64,000 bases of DNA from Microbacterium testaceum (GCF_003075375.1 NZ_QDFT01000010.1:28882-92881), one strand, 5' to 3'; shown: positions 35,077 to 44,008, counted from the stretch's first letter. Numbers and translations are program-made. The notes: generated from the letters alone by a model not told the origin.

Positions 35077-36066
35077 CTACTGCGCGGAGGGTCGGAATCC
35101 CGGATGCCACGCCACCCACGCCCCGAGCGGATCCACCTCGCCCAGGACGTCGCCGTCCAGAGCGAGAGAGAACCCTCCGCGCACGGCCTCCACCCGTCGC
35201 GTCCACCCGTCGTGGAGCGCCGGCGCGTCGAGGGTGATCCAGCGTCCCGCCGCCCGCGCGGCGTCGATCACGTCGCCGCGGCGCGCGCGGGGGACGTGGG
35301 CGAGAACGCCGGGTGTGGTGACGACGAGCGTCGCGTCGCGCGGGGCCCGGGCGGCGAGGTCCGGCAGCGCTTCGGCACCGTCGCCCGTCACGAGCAGCGG
35401 CGGATCGGCCGCGGCGATGTCGAGCGCGCCGACGATGCGTTCCCGGCGTCCTTCCTCGCCCGGCCAGACCAGACCCGCCAACCACGCGCGGTCGTCCGGA
35501 TCCCGCGCGTCGAGAGGGTTGAGGTCGATCCCCGCCCGCCACACGATCTCGGGCATCTGCAACGCGGGCGACCCGCTGAGCTCCGAGGCGAGGATCACCG
35601 CGCTCGGCCCCGCGGGCGGATCCAGGGCGACGGTCTCTGCGCCGCGGTGATAACGGTACGAATAGCGGTCGGGGTACAGGCACAGCCCCGCGCTCGCCCC
35701 GACCTCGAGCAGGGCGATCGGCCCGTCGATCAGCGACAGCGCCGGCAGCAGGGTCGCGCAGCGGAGCGGTTCGTTGGTCTGGACGCTCCGTCGCCCGCAC
35801 TCGAGCGCGATCGACTCGGCGTGGGCGACGACCCACGCGGCCCACTCGTCGATGTCGGCGTCGGGGGCGCCGAGCACGCGCATGACGGCGAAGACGAGCG
35901 GGGGCTGTCGACGGGTGTCGGGGATCGCGGCGAGCGCTGCCGCGAGATCGCGGTCCCCCGCGATGCGCGCCGCCCACTGCTCGTAGACCGCCGATCTTCC
36001 CGGGGCCTCGTCGCGGGCGAAGCGCCCGTAGCGCTCGACGACGGAATCCACGGCATCCTGATCCAT
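35077..36066 (-). CDS. DUF2332 protein
   Basis: A 329-aa protein of the DUF2332 family, of unknown function. Features that fit are YGRFARDEAPGRSAVYEQWA at the N-terminus, LLEVGASAGLCLYPDRYSYR and TLVVTTPGVLAHV. The GASAGL segment resembles a nucleotide or SAM-binding loop, but catalysis has not been shown for the family as far as I know. The ATG at 36064-36066 is preceded by GATAAT (36073-36078, minus), 6 bases away, with no ribosome site, so it is probably leaderless. It is divergent from msrB. Confidence 0.85.
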   Translation of the reverse strand: MDQDAVDSVVERYGRFARDEAPGRSAVYEQWAARIAGDRDLAAALAAIPDTRRQPPLVFAVMRVLGAPDADIDEWAAWVVAHAESIALECGRRSVQTNEPLRCATLLPALSLIDGPIALLEVGASAGLCLYPDRYSYRYHRGAETVALDPPAGPSAVILASELSGSPALQMPEIVWRAGIDLNPLDARDPDDRAWLAGLVWPGEEGRRERIVGALDIAAADPPLLVTGDGAEALPDLAARAPRDATLVVTTPGVLAHVPRARRGDVIDAARAAGRWITLDAPALHDGWTRRVEAVRGGFSLALDGDVLGEVDPLGAWVAWHPGFRPSAQ

Positions 36067-36137
36067 CGGGAAATTATCCCGCCACGACCGGGGACGCGTC
36101 GCGCGCGAGACAATGGAGGGGACGAAGGAGAGAACAC

Positions 36138-36545
36138 ATGACCTACGCCGTCGACAAGTCCGACGACCAGTGGCGCGCCGAGCTCAGCCCCGAGCAGTAC
36201 GCGGTGCTGCGCCAGGCCGGTACCGAGCGCGCCTGGACCGGTGAGCTGCTCGACGAGAGCCGCGCCGGCCTGTACACCTGCGCCGCGTGCGGGGCCGAAC
36301 TGTTCCAGAGCGGTACCAAGTTCGACTCGCACTGCGGATGGCCGAGCTTCTACGAGTCCGTCCGCCCCGAAGCGGTGGAGCTGCTCGACGACAACAGCCA
36401 CGGCATGCAGCGCACCGAGGTCCGCTGCGCGAACTGCGGTTCGCACCTCGGGCACGTCTTCCCCGACGGTTTCGGAACCCCCACGGGCGACCGGTACTGC
36501 ATGAACTCGCTGTCGCTGAACTTCACCCCCGAAGAGCAGGCGTGA
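36138..36545 (+). CDS. msrB: Peptide-methionine (R)-S-oxide reductase
   Basis: Reduces methionine-R-sulfoxide in oxidised proteins using thioredoxin. It has 135 aa. Two CxxC pairs (YTCAACGAEL, VRCANCGSHLG) bind zinc, and the catalytic Cys is in GDRYCMNSLSL near residue 118. GWPSF and HVFPDG are family motifs. The ATG at 36138 has GGAGAG 5 bases upstream. The nitroreductase gene overlaps its stop, so the pair is one transcript. Confidence 0.97.
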   Translation: MTYAVDKSDDQWRAELSPEQYAVLRQAGTERAWTGELLDESRAGLYTCAACGAELFQSGTKFDSHCGWPSFYESVRPEAVELLDDNSHGMQRTEVRCANCGSHLGHVFPDGFGTPTGDRYCMNSLSLNFTPEEQA

Positions 36546-37111
36546 GCGCACTCGAGGCGATGCGCGACCGCCGGTCCTGGTCGAAGGTCACCGACCTCGC
36601 CCCGACCGGTCCCGAGCTCGAGGTGTTCGTCGCCGCGGCCGGCCGCGTGGCCGATCACAAGACGCTGCGACCCTGGCGCCTCATCGAGATCCGCGGCTCC
36701 GACCGCGACCTCTTGGCGCGCGCGCTGAACAAGGCCGACGGCAAGAAGGGGTACTCCTCCAAGCCCCGACGTGCACCGCTGATCATCGCGGTGGTCGCCG
36801 ACCTGCGCTCGAAGAAGATCCCCGCGTGGGAGCAGGAGGCCGTGGCATCCGGTGTCGCTCACATGCTGAGCCTCGCGCTCGACGAAGCCGGCTTCGGCGT
36901 CTTCTGGCGCACCGACGACAACACCCGCAGCAAGGTCCTCGCCAAGGCGCACGGGCTGGCGAAGGGCGAGGTGCTGCTCGGCTGGCTCTACGTCGGCGGC
37001 AAGCCCCCGCGCACGCGTCCCGTGCGTCGCAAGACGGTGGATGCCGCGAAGCACATCTCACGACTGCCCGGCGGCAAGAAGCGACGTCCGGTCGACGAGG
37101 CGCGCCTCTGA
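36542..37111 (+). CDS. Nitroreductase-family protein
   Basis: An FMN-dependent oxidoreductase fold of 189 aa. MRDRRSWSKVTDLAPTGPEL and the HKTLRPWRLIEI segment correspond to the family flavin-binding N-terminus. ASGVAHMLSLALDEAGFGVFWRTD and LLGWLYVGG are typical of the C-terminal half. The GTG at 36542 overlaps the msrB stop (GTGA). A very basic tail (GGKKRRPVDEARL) is unusual. The substrate is unknown. Confidence 0.85.
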   Translation: MSALEAMRDRRSWSKVTDLAPTGPELEVFVAAAGRVADHKTLRPWRLIEIRGSDRDLLARALNKADGKKGYSSKPRRAPLIIAVVADLRSKKIPAWEQEAVASGVAHMLSLALDEAGFGVFWRTDDNTRSKVLAKAHGLAKGEVLLGWLYVGGKPPRTRPVRRKTVDAAKHISRLPGGKKRRPVDEARL

Positions 37112-37131
37112 CCCCGTTCCTCCGGTGCGAT

Positions 37132-37161
37132 CGACGCCGTCGGCTGCGGCCGGCGGCGTCG
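37132..37161. terminator. Possible terminator between convergent genes
   Basis: cgacgccg (37132-37139) and cggcgtcg (37154-37161) pair around a GC-rich loop that can pair further. It lies between the convergent nitroreductase and DMT genes and has no T-tract. Confidence 0.4.
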
Positions 37162-37202
37162 TCGTCTGCCGGGCGGGACCGCCACGGCGCCGCGCCTCGC
37201 GG

Positions 37203-38144
37203 TCAGCGGCGACGACGCCGCCACGGGACGGCGGCGATCGCGACACCGGCGATCGCGACACCGGCGGCCAGAAGGGCGACCGGCGTCGAGGGAGCCGCGG
37301 GAGCGGGCCAGAGCGCATCCAGCAGCACAGAGGTCGTCAGCAGCCCGACGACGGAGCCGAGCCCGAGCAGCAGCACGCCCGTGCGGCGCACGACGACCGC
37401 CGACAAGAAGATGTAGACCACCCCGACCGCGCCGCCGAGGTAGAGCCAGGGTTCGGTCGGCACGACGCGCGGGACGTCGACCGCGACGACGTGGATCACG
37501 GCGGCGACGACGAGCACGACGGTTCCGCCGAGGAAGTTGACCAGGGTCGCGGTGAGCGGGCTCTCGACCCGCACGCGCAGACGGCCGTTGGTGCCCTGCT
37601 GCCACGCGACTCCCGCACCCGCGACGGCCGGGACGATCAGCATCCACAGGGGGACACCGCCCAGCGCATCGCCCGAGAGGCAGACGACGACGCCCGCGAT
37701 CGCGAGCAGCGCGCCGATCACGCGGCGCACCGTGACCGGCACGACCCCCGCGGGGCCGTATCCGACGCGGTCGAGCATCAGCCCGCCGGTGGTCTGCCCC
37801 GCCACGAAGCCGACGGTGAACAACGCCACGCCGATGGTGGCGACGGTCAGGCCCTGACTCGCGACGGTGAACGCGCCGGCCAGCCCGCCCAGCAGCATCC
37901 ACGGCGGCAGGGTGCGCGAACGGATGCCGTCGACCAACCGTCCGAATCCGCGCCGCCCCTCGGGCAGCAGCGCCGACAGGACGACCAGGATGCCGAGTCC
38001 CGAGCTGAACGAGATCGCCGCGGCGACGATCCCGTCGCCGATCTCGGCCCCGAGCGTGCCGTTGATGCGGGCCTGCAGCGCCGTGAGCGCACCGATCAGC
38101 ACCGCCCCGCCGACGGCCACGCCGATCGTTCCGCGCTCGGACAC
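37203..38144 (-). CDS. DMT-family (YdcZ-like) membrane transporter
   Basis: A 313-aa membrane protein with about ten hydrophobic helices in two halves, as in the DUF606/YdcZ group. AISFSSGLGILVVLSALLPE, GVALFTVGFVAGQTTGGLML and LLTTSVLLDALWP are recognisable. The N-terminus ALQARINGTLG is typical. The GTG at 38142-38144 has a GAGGGGAGA ribosome site. The substrate is unknown. The C-terminus ends in five Arg residues. Confidence 0.85.
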   Translation of the reverse strand: MSERGTIGVAVGGAVLIGALTALQARINGTLGAEIGDGIVAAAISFSSGLGILVVLSALLPEGRRGFGRLVDGIRSRTLPPWMLLGGLAGAFTVASQGLTVATIGVALFTVGFVAGQTTGGLMLDRVGYGPAGVVPVTVRRVIGALLAIAGVVVCLSGDALGGVPLWMLIVPAVAGAGVAWQQGTNGRLRVRVESPLTATLVNFLGGTVVLVVAAVIHVVAVDVPRVVPTEPWLYLGGAVGVVYIFLSAVVVRRTGVLLLGLGSVVGLLTTSVLLDALWPAPAAPSTPVALLAAGVAIAGVAIAAVPWRRRRR

Positions 38145-38206
38145 GGTTCTCCCCTCGCGCCCCCGGGCTGAGGGCCACCGTCGATCGTACGGCGGCGGCG
38201 CCGCGG

Positions 38207-38581
38207 TCAGCGCGAGTCCGGCGCTCGCTCCTCCCACTTCATCCGCAGGACGTCCACCACCGCCTCGATGTCTCCGCCGCTGGCCGAAACCGCCGCGACG
38301 AGGGCGTCCACCTGGCGTGTCATCTCACTGGTCATCGGACTGACGCCGTCGGCGACACGCGTCCCGGAGCCCACCCGACTGTGGACGAGACCCTCGGCCT
38401 CGAGAGCCTTGTACGCCCTCTGCACGGTGCCGGGCGCGACCGCGAAGTCCGCGGCGGCTTGACGGACGGTCGGCAGTCTGTCGCCGGCACCGAGTCGGCC
38501 CGACACGATGAGCCCGCGGAAGAACCGGAGCAGGTCGACGCCCGCGGTCTTCTCGTCGATCTCGCCTGCGGCATCCCTCAT
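38207..38581 (-). CDS. GntR-family (YtrA type) transcriptional regulator
   Basis: A 124-aa repressor-type protein. The winged helix has GDRLPTVRQAAADFAVAPGTVQRAYKALEAEGL, and a short C-terminal helical part replaces a ligand domain, as in the YtrA subfamily. The ATG at 38579-38581 overlaps the stop of the upstream membrane-protein gene (ATGA), so they are one operon. YtrA regulators usually repress their own operon and respond to envelope stress. The palindrome at 39629-39652 upstream is the probable operator. Confidence 0.92.
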   Translation of the reverse strand: MRDAAGEIDEKTAGVDLLRFFRGLIVSGRLGAGDRLPTVRQAAADFAVAPGTVQRAYKALEAEGLVHSRVGSGTRVADGVSPMTSEMTRQVDALVAAVSASGGDIEAVVDVLRMKWEERAPDSR

Positions 38582-39594
38582 CCGAGTGCCCCCGCCGGCG
38601 CAGGCCGCCCGACGAGCCCCCACTGCGCCCACGCCGCATCGACGACCAGGGCGGTCAGCATCGCGGAGACGGCGATCTGCATCACGGATGCCACGACACC
38701 GCCGAAGACGAGGAGTTCACCGTAGGGGGACGCGATCGCGTAGGTCATCGGGGGCATGCCGTCTCCGCTCACCGTCATCGACCCCGCCGCGGCCGACTGC
38801 GCCATCCGGAGCAGGCCGGCGAGGCCGAGAAGGACGCCCGCCGTTGCAACCATGACGACACCGGTCGAGATCCGCCTCCGCCGGGCGCGCTCGTCATCGA
38901 GCGAGACGCCGTCGCGGAAGGGCCGCACGGCGTTGCGACGCAGCGCGAGGATCGTCGCGAGGGTCAGCGTCCCCAGCGCGAGCAGAAAAGGCAGGCCGTA
39001 GGTCCATCCGGGGAACGTGACCACGATCGGGTCGAGATCGGTGTTCGGGATGCCGAGCGCGATGCGGTCCGACGACCCGGCCTGGGAATGCGTCGACGCC
39101 GCGCCGAACGCGACGGTCACGACACCGGCGCCGACGAGCAATGCCCCGAACGATCCGATCACGGACCCCGTCGGCCCGTAGCTCCGCCAGGTCCTGCGCG
39201 CGACCACCCCGGGAGTCACCCGCGCCCGGGTCCCGGACGTCCGGAGCGCGAGGGCGAACACGCAGAGCGACGCTCCCGCCGCGGCCGGTGCGACCGCGAA
39301 CTGCCACCACGCCGTGGTCGCGGACAGGTCCAGCACGTATCCGCGCATCACCAGATCGACGAACCACACCGCCCCCACGGCGATCGCGGTTCCGGCCAGC
39401 GCGCGCTCGTCGCCACCCGTCCGCCCCACCGGGTCCCCCGCCCGCACTCTGCGCCGCATGACCACCACCGCGACGCCGACCACGACGCCCAGGAGTGCGC
39501 ACATCAGCGCTGACGACAGCAGGGCCGCCCCCACCTCCGCCACCGGCGCGGCTCGCAGTCTGTCCCACACGTCACCGAGATGCTCCACGTTCAT
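38578..39594 (-). CDS. Seven-helix membrane protein in the GntR operon
   Basis: A 338-aa membrane protein with about seven hydrophobic helices. The first is ALLSSALMCALLGVVVGVAV and the last ELLVFGGVVASVMQIAVSAM. There is a basic loop after helix 5 and no ATP-binding or known catalytic motif. The ATG at 39592-39594 has GGGGGG 5 bases upstream. It is co-transcribed with the GntR regulator, which in other YtrA operons accompanies ABC exporters, but no ATPase is present here. The family is not recognised. Confidence 0.75.
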   Translation of the reverse strand: MNVEHLGDVWDRLRAAPVAEVGAALLSSALMCALLGVVVGVAVVVMRRRVRAGDPVGRTGGDERALAGTAIAVGAVWFVDLVMRGYVLDLSATTAWWQFAVAPAAAGASLCVFALALRTSGTRARVTPGVVARRTWRSYGPTGSVIGSFGALLVGAGVVTVAFGAASTHSQAGSSDRIALGIPNTDLDPIVVTFPGWTYGLPFLLALGTLTLATILALRRNAVRPFRDGVSLDDERARRRRISTGVVMVATAGVLLGLAGLLRMAQSAAAGSMTVSGDGMPPMTYAIASPYGELLVFGGVVASVMQIAVSAMLTALVVDAAWAQWGLVGRPAPAGALG

Positions 39595-39628
39595 GACACC
39601 CCCCTTTCGTGTCACCTGTATAGCACGC

Positions 39629-39652
39629 TTTGTATTACTAGCTTGATACAAA
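39629..39652 (-). promoter_or_regulatory. Palindromic operator upstream of the GntR operon
   Basis: tttgtat (39629-39635) and atacaaa (39646-39652) are a perfect inverted repeat with a 10-base spacer, in an AT-rich stretch unlike the surroundings. A -10 candidate TATACA lies at 39617-39622 on the minus strand, next to it. Size and AT-rich arms suit a GntR/YtrA dimer. Confidence 0.65.
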
Positions 39653-39657
39653 TCTCG

Positions 39658-40167
39658 CTACGCTGCGAGCAGCCGCCGTTCGCGCCGGTCGCGCACGAAC
39701 GCCCCGATGAATACCGCGATCAACGCGACGAGCGCGAGCAGGCTCACGCTCCCGAGGGCCAGGCCGGCGCCCGAGGCGTCCCCGCCGCTGATGTAGTAGG
39801 TGTCCGCCAGGCCCATGCCGGGGCCGAACGAGGCGACGAAATATCCCGGACCGCCCATCACCAGCAGCGCCAGATACCCCGCGACCGTCGACCAGACGCC
39901 CGCTTCGGTGACGACGAAGAGGGCGAACAGCACGATGGCCATCATCGGCCCGAGCGCGATGACTCCCACGACGAACGCGTTCGGCGGACCCTGCTGCGCC
40001 TCACCCACCTGTCGCCAGATCTCGTCCGCTGTCAGACCCGGGACGGCGGCCTCGGGGTTCCACACGAGGATCTGGACCAGGGCCACGACGGCGTAAGCGC
40101 ACACCACCACGACCCCGGTGAGGGCGGCCCAGACCAGCACCGATCGGCGTGACTCGTTCGCGTTCAT
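39658..40167 (-). CDS. Four-helix membrane protein
   Basis: A 169-aa membrane protein with about four hydrophobic helices (VWAALTGVVVVCAYAVVALV, FVVGVIALGPMMAIVLFALF, and two more) and a basic C-terminus (RDRRERRLL). The ATG at 40165-40167 directly follows a GGGGGG ribosome site; an upstream in-frame ATG at 40182 is less likely. It lies beyond the operator of the GntR operon on the same strand and may feed into it. No family was recognised. Confidence 0.7.
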   Translation of the reverse strand: MNANESRRSVLVWAALTGVVVVCAYAVVALVQILVWNPEAAVPGLTADEIWRQVGEAQQGPPNAFVVGVIALGPMMAIVLFALFVVTEAGVWSTVAGYLALLVMGGPGYFVASFGPGMGLADTYYISGGDASGAGLALGSVSLLALVALIAVFIGAFVRDRRERRLLAA

Positions 40168-40259
40168 GCCCCCCATGGTCACCGCTCAGCGGCCGCCCCG
40201 ACCAGATCGAGACCGGGTCGTTGTCGACCGCACCCCCGCGGATGCGCCAGGCTTTCCCC

Positions 40260-42149
40260 GTGACCCAGCTGCGCCCCGGCCCCCACGACGTCTCGTCGAT
40301 CCTGGCCGACCTCACCGCCGACCACGTCGATCGCGAGTTCCTCGGCAACGTCGAGCTGCACCTGCCGCGCCTGCACGACCTGTTCGTGCAGTTGTACGGC
40401 GACCGCGCCGACGGGTTCGAGAGCCTCGCCTCCGTCGTCGACCTCGCCCGGCGCTCGTGGGCGGCGCGGCCGGCCGACCTCAAGGCCGTGGACCGCGGGC
40501 GCGCGAGCGACCCGGACTGGTTCGCCGACGAGCGGATGGTCGGCGGCGTCTGCTACGTCGATCGGTACGCGGGTGGGCTCAGCGGCATCCGGGATGCCAT
40601 TCCGTACTTCCGCGAGCTGGGGCTGACGTACCTGCACCTCATGCCGCTGTTCGAGAGCCCCGAGGGCAACAGCGACGGCGGCTACGCGGTGTCGAGCTAC
40701 CGCCGGGTCGACCCGAAGCTGGGGACGATGCAGGAGCTCGCCGAGCTCGCCACCGAGCTGCGTCGCGCCGGCATCTCGCTGGTGGTCGACTTCATCTTCA
40801 ACCACACCAGCAACGAGCACCGCTGGGCGAAGAAGGCCATCGCGGGCGACGCGGGGTACGAGGACTTCTACCTCATCTTCCCCGACCGCGAGATGCCCGA
40901 CGCCTACGAGCAGACCACGCGCGAGATCTTCCCGGACGATCACCCCGGCTCGTTCGTGCAGCTCGACGACGGCCGCTGGATCTGGGCCACGTTCTACCAC
41001 TTCCAGTGGGACCTCAACTACGCCAACCCCGCGGTCTTCGAGGCCATGACCGGCGAGATGCTGTTCCTGGCCAACCAGGGCGTCGAGATCCTCCGCATGG
41101 ATGCCGTGGCCTTCATCTGGAAGAGGCTCGGCACCACGTGCGAATCGCTCCCCGAGGCGCACCTGCTGCTGCAGGCGTTCAACGCGGTCCTGCGCATGGC
41201 GGCTCCCGGCCTGCTGTTCAAGTCCGAGGCGATCGTGCACCCCGACGAGGTCGTGTCGTACATCTCGCCCGAGGAATGCCAGATCTCGTACAACCCGCTG
41301 CAGATGGCCCTCACCTGGGAGGCCCTGGCCACGCGCGACGCGCGTCTGCTGCAGCAGGCCCTCGAGCGGCGGCACGCCCTCCCCCCGGGCACCGCGTGGG
41401 TCAACTACGTGCGCAGCCACGACGACATCGGGTGGACCTTCGCCGACGAGGATGCCGCCGAACTCGGCATCGACGGATACCCCCACCGCCGATTCCTCAA
41501 CGACTTCTACGTCGGTCGCGCGCCGGGTTCGTTCGCGCGCGGCGTGCCCTTCCAGGAGAACCCCCGCACGGGTGACGCCCGGGTCACGGGGACCACCGCC
41601 TCGCTCGCGGGCATCGAGGCGGGCGACGCGGGCGGGGAGGATCGCGTCGTGCTCGCCCACGCCCTCGCGCTGTCGACCGGCGGCATCCCCCTGCTCTATC
41701 TGGGTGACGAGGTCGCCCAGCTCAACGACTACGGCTACGCCGACCGGCCCGAAGAGGCGGGCGACAGCCGATGGGTGCATCGTCCCTTCCGCCCCGAGGG
41801 GGCGTACGCCGAGAGGACGGATGCCACGACCCCCGCCGGTCGCGTCTTCTCACGCCTGACGCGGCTCATCGACGTCCGTCGGTCGACGCCCGAGTTCGCC
41901 GGCAACGAACTCGTGGCCTTCGACGCCCGGGTGTCCTCGGTGGTGGCGTTCCTGCGTCCGGGCGACCACGGCTTCGCCGTCTTCGTCGTCGCCAACGTCG
42001 CCGACACGGCGGTCGAGATCGACGCCCTGACCCTCTCGGGTCTCGCCCCCGAGGCGCTCGACATCGTCACCTCGCACCCGGTGTGGCTCGGGGCCGGTCT
42101 CACGGTCCCCGCGCACGGGGTCCGGTGGCTGCGCGTTCGTCTGCGCTGA
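40260..42149 (+). CDS. GH13 alpha-glucan enzyme, amylosucrase type
   Basis: A 629-aa glycoside hydrolase family 13 protein of the amylosucrase subfamily, which transfers glucose from sucrose to glucans. Conserved regions are DFIFNHTSNEH, the nucleophile Asp in ILRMDAVAFIWKRLG, the acid/base Glu in LFKSEAIVHPDE, and the third acid in YVRSHDDIGWTF. An N-terminal helical domain (to about 100) and a C-terminal beta domain fit the subfamily. The GTG at 40260 is chosen because CAGGCT ends 6 bases upstream; ATG 40242 is an alternative. Sucrose hydrolase activity is also possible. No sugar transporter is adjacent. Confidence 0.88.
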   Translation: MTQLRPGPHDVSSILADLTADHVDREFLGNVELHLPRLHDLFVQLYGDRADGFESLASVVDLARRSWAARPADLKAVDRGRASDPDWFADERMVGGVCYVDRYAGGLSGIRDAIPYFRELGLTYLHLMPLFESPEGNSDGGYAVSSYRRVDPKLGTMQELAELATELRRAGISLVVDFIFNHTSNEHRWAKKAIAGDAGYEDFYLIFPDREMPDAYEQTTREIFPDDHPGSFVQLDDGRWIWATFYHFQWDLNYANPAVFEAMTGEMLFLANQGVEILRMDAVAFIWKRLGTTCESLPEAHLLLQAFNAVLRMAAPGLLFKSEAIVHPDEVVSYISPEECQISYNPLQMALTWEALATRDARLLQQALERRHALPPGTAWVNYVRSHDDIGWTFADEDAAELGIDGYPHRRFLNDFYVGRAPGSFARGVPFQENPRTGDARVTGTTASLAGIEAGDAGGEDRVVLAHALALSTGGIPLLYLGDEVAQLNDYGYADRPEEAGDSRWVHRPFRPEGAYAERTDATTPAGRVFSRLTRLIDVRRSTPEFAGNELVAFDARVSSVVAFLRPGDHGFAVFVVANVADTAVEIDALTLSGLAPEALDIVTSHPVWLGAGLTVPAHGVRWLRVRLR

Positions 42150-42163
42150 GCGGTGCGCGCTCC

Positions 42164-42442
42164 GTGAACACCGATCCCCCGCCGGGCCACCACACCCGGC
42201 ACGTCCTGGCGCTGCTCGCGGGCCTGGCCGCTCTCGCGAGCGTCGTGTGGGCGCCCGCGGGCCTCGTCGGCGACCTCGTGATGCTCGTGATCGGCGTGGC
42301 GGCGCTGCTGTTCGCCTGGGAGGCGGCGTCCCGCCCCGGCCCGCTCCGCGCGGCGGCGATCGGCGGCGCCCTGCTCGCGGGACTGGTGTCGATCGCGGCG
42401 GGAGGGATCTTCCTGGTCGCCCTCGCGCGCGCGCTGTCGTGA
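42164..42442 (+). CDS. Small membrane protein
   Basis: A 92-aa protein with three hydrophobic helices (VLALLAGLAALASVVWAP, GDLVMLVIGVAALLFAW, AAIGGALLAGLVSIAAGGIF) after a short polar N-terminus. The GTG at 42164 is 15 bases after the amylosucrase stop. The family is unknown. Confidence 0.55.
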   Translation: MNTDPPPGHHTRHVLALLAGLAALASVVWAPAGLVGDLVMLVIGVAALLFAWEAASRPGPLRAAAIGGALLAGLVSIAAGGIFLVALARALS

Positions 42443-42479
42443 GCCGGGGGTTGTGGAGTTGCTCGCTCTGTGGCGGCGT

Positions 42480-42705
42480 TCTGCGGTCACTTGATGGCGC
42501 CTGTCGTCTCCCGATGACGAGGACGCTGGCGACGGCTTCTCCGACGTCATCGGCGATCGTCGTGAGTTCGTCGATCTTGAGGACGCGGCTTATCTGGGGC
42601 AAGAGCCGCTCGAGGAGGCGGAAGTTCCCGCGGGTGATGCGTTCGATGACTTCCCTGGGACCTGCGCGAATGACGGAGAACGGGTCGGCGTGACGGACGA
42701 CCGTC
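42480..42705 (-). pseudogene. Remnant of a TniB/MuB-like transposition AAA+ ATPase (C-terminal part)
   Basis: The minus-strand frame here reads PREVIERITRGNFRLLERLL, then PQISRVLKIDELTTIADDV and EAVASVLVIGR. This is the C-terminal lid region of the AAA+ ATPases that accompany DDE transposases in TniB/IS-type elements. No Walker motifs, start codon or transposase remain. The frame runs on into non-homologous sequence after VIGRRQ. It marks a past insertion between the amylosucrase and peptidase genes. Confidence 0.65.
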
Positions 42706-42709
42706 AGAG

Positions 42710-43354
42710 TCAGCTACGCGAAGCAGGAGCAGAATCGACCACTCGCCCCTGCCCCGACCGGATGAGCAGTGCCTCGTCGTCGCGAAGGGGAAGCAACACA
42801 TAGTCGGCGCCGTAGGTCTTGAGGGTGCGATCGATGAGCTCCGGAGGGTACGGCGGTAGAAGCCCGTCAGCGTGGGGGATGACAACCTGGTCGACGAGAG
42901 CAAGTCCATCGAGGCTTGTCAGTGCCGGACCATCGGCGGGGTCATCCATCAGGGACGCCGGGGTGATGTCAGGGCCGGCCACGATGGACCCCGCGCTGGC
43001 ACCGATGTACGGCAGGCCCGCTCGCACTCGATCACTCAGAACCCTCCCGCCTCCCGTCGCTCGCAGAGCTTCGAGCAGCGCGAACGTGCTCCCGCTCGCG
43101 ACGTACACGACGTCGAGGCCGGCTAATGCTCGGTCGAGTTCACTCGCTGGCATGTCGCGAAGCGTTATCCGGATCACTTCATGCCCGAGTCCTTTCAGAG
43201 CGTCGTATTCCTCCACGACGAAGGGCGCGTCGGAGAAGGGCGCCTGAGCGTCGTCGACGTACCCGATACGAAGCGGGCGCGGCCAGCCGGCAACCACTCC
43301 CTCGAGAAAAGGCGTGACGGCCCCGATGTGACGAGAAAGGAGAAGGAGGTTCAC
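42710..43354 (-). CDS. Peptidase S51-like (dipeptidase E/cyanophycinase fold) protein
   Basis: A 214-aa protein of the class-I glutamine-amidotransferase-like peptidase E group. The nucleophile-elbow motif is YIGASAGSIVAGPDI near residue 118, with a Ser nucleophile. LDVVYVASGSTFALLEALR precedes it, and HADGLLPPYP holds a His of the expected site. PepE cleaves Asp-X dipeptides, but many members have other substrates. The GTG at 43352-43354 has TAGCCT (43361-43366, minus) 6 bases upstream and no clear ribosome site, so it is probably leaderless. Confidence 0.82.
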   Translation of the reverse strand: MNLLLLSRHIGAVTPFLEGVVAGWPRPLRIGYVDDAQAPFSDAPFVVEEYDALKGLGHEVIRITLRDMPASELDRALAGLDVVYVASGSTFALLEALRATGGGRVLSDRVRAGLPYIGASAGSIVAGPDITPASLMDDPADGPALTSLDGLALVDQVVIPHADGLLPPYPPELIDRTLKTYGADYVLLPLRDDEALLIRSGQGRVVDSAPASRS

Positions 43355-43534
43355 ACCGCCAGGCTATGCGGGGCTTCCGACATGACCGGACAACGGGCTG
43401 CGCGCACCTAGGCAGCCGCGACAAGCATGCACACGACACAGCCACACCGGACGCAAGCTCACAGCCGGGGTAGCACGTCTTCCGCGCCGCGCCCACCCCG
43501 GCGTCGGCGGACGGCGGCCGTCTACCGTCGAGGC

Positions 43535-44008
43535 ATGAACGACCACGACCTCTCCGCCCTCACCGTCTCGCGCGCCATGGACAACGTCCGCGAGGGCGGC
43601 AAGCCCTTCGCCTGCCTCATCGTCAAGGACGGCGAGATCGTCGTCGAAGCCGTCAACCACGTGGCGCAGGAGGGAGACCCGACCGCGCACGCCGAGATCC
43701 GCGCGATCCGCGCCGCCGCCGAGAAGGGCATCAGCGACCTCTCGGGCTACGACATGTTCGTCACCGCGTACCCCTGCCCCATGTGCCTGGGTGCGGTGTA
43801 CTACGCCCAGCCCGACCGCCTCGTCTTCGCCGTCACGCGCGAAGAAGAGGGCGAGCACTACGAGGACGGCAACCGACTCATGAGCCTCGCCACCTTCTAC
43901 GACGAATACACGAAGCCGATCGACGACCGCGCGCTCTCCGCGCAGCAGATCCGGGTGGATGCCGCGACCGCGCCGTTCGAGGAGTGGACCGCGAAGCACG
44001 GCGACTGA
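43535..44008 (+). CDS. Nucleoside/cytidine-type deaminase
   Basis: A zinc-dependent deaminase of 157 aa. The metal and catalytic motif HAEIRAIR is near residue 54 and PCPMCLGAVYYA near 84. The protein resembles bacterial guanine deaminase and related nucleoside deaminases, so a purine substrate is likely but not proven. The ATG at 43535 is preceded by TACCGT (43523-43528), 6 bases away, with no ribosome site, so it is probably leaderless. It is a single gene before tRNA-Thr. Confidence 0.9.
   Translation: MNDHDLSALTVSRAMDNVREGGKPFACLIVKDGEIVVEAVNHVAQEGDPTAHAEIRAIRAAAEKGISDLSGYDMFVTAYPCPMCLGAVYYAQPDRLVFAVTREEEGEHYEDGNRLMSLATFYDEYTKPIDDRALSAQQIRVDAATAPFEEWTAKHGD

Noticed and set aside
40149..40259. 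Longer amylosucrase start at 40149 or 40242
   Set aside because: The extra residues (TRSRSCPPWSPLSGRP) are not family-like and no ribosome site precedes them; GTG 40260 has a -10-like box at leaderless distance.
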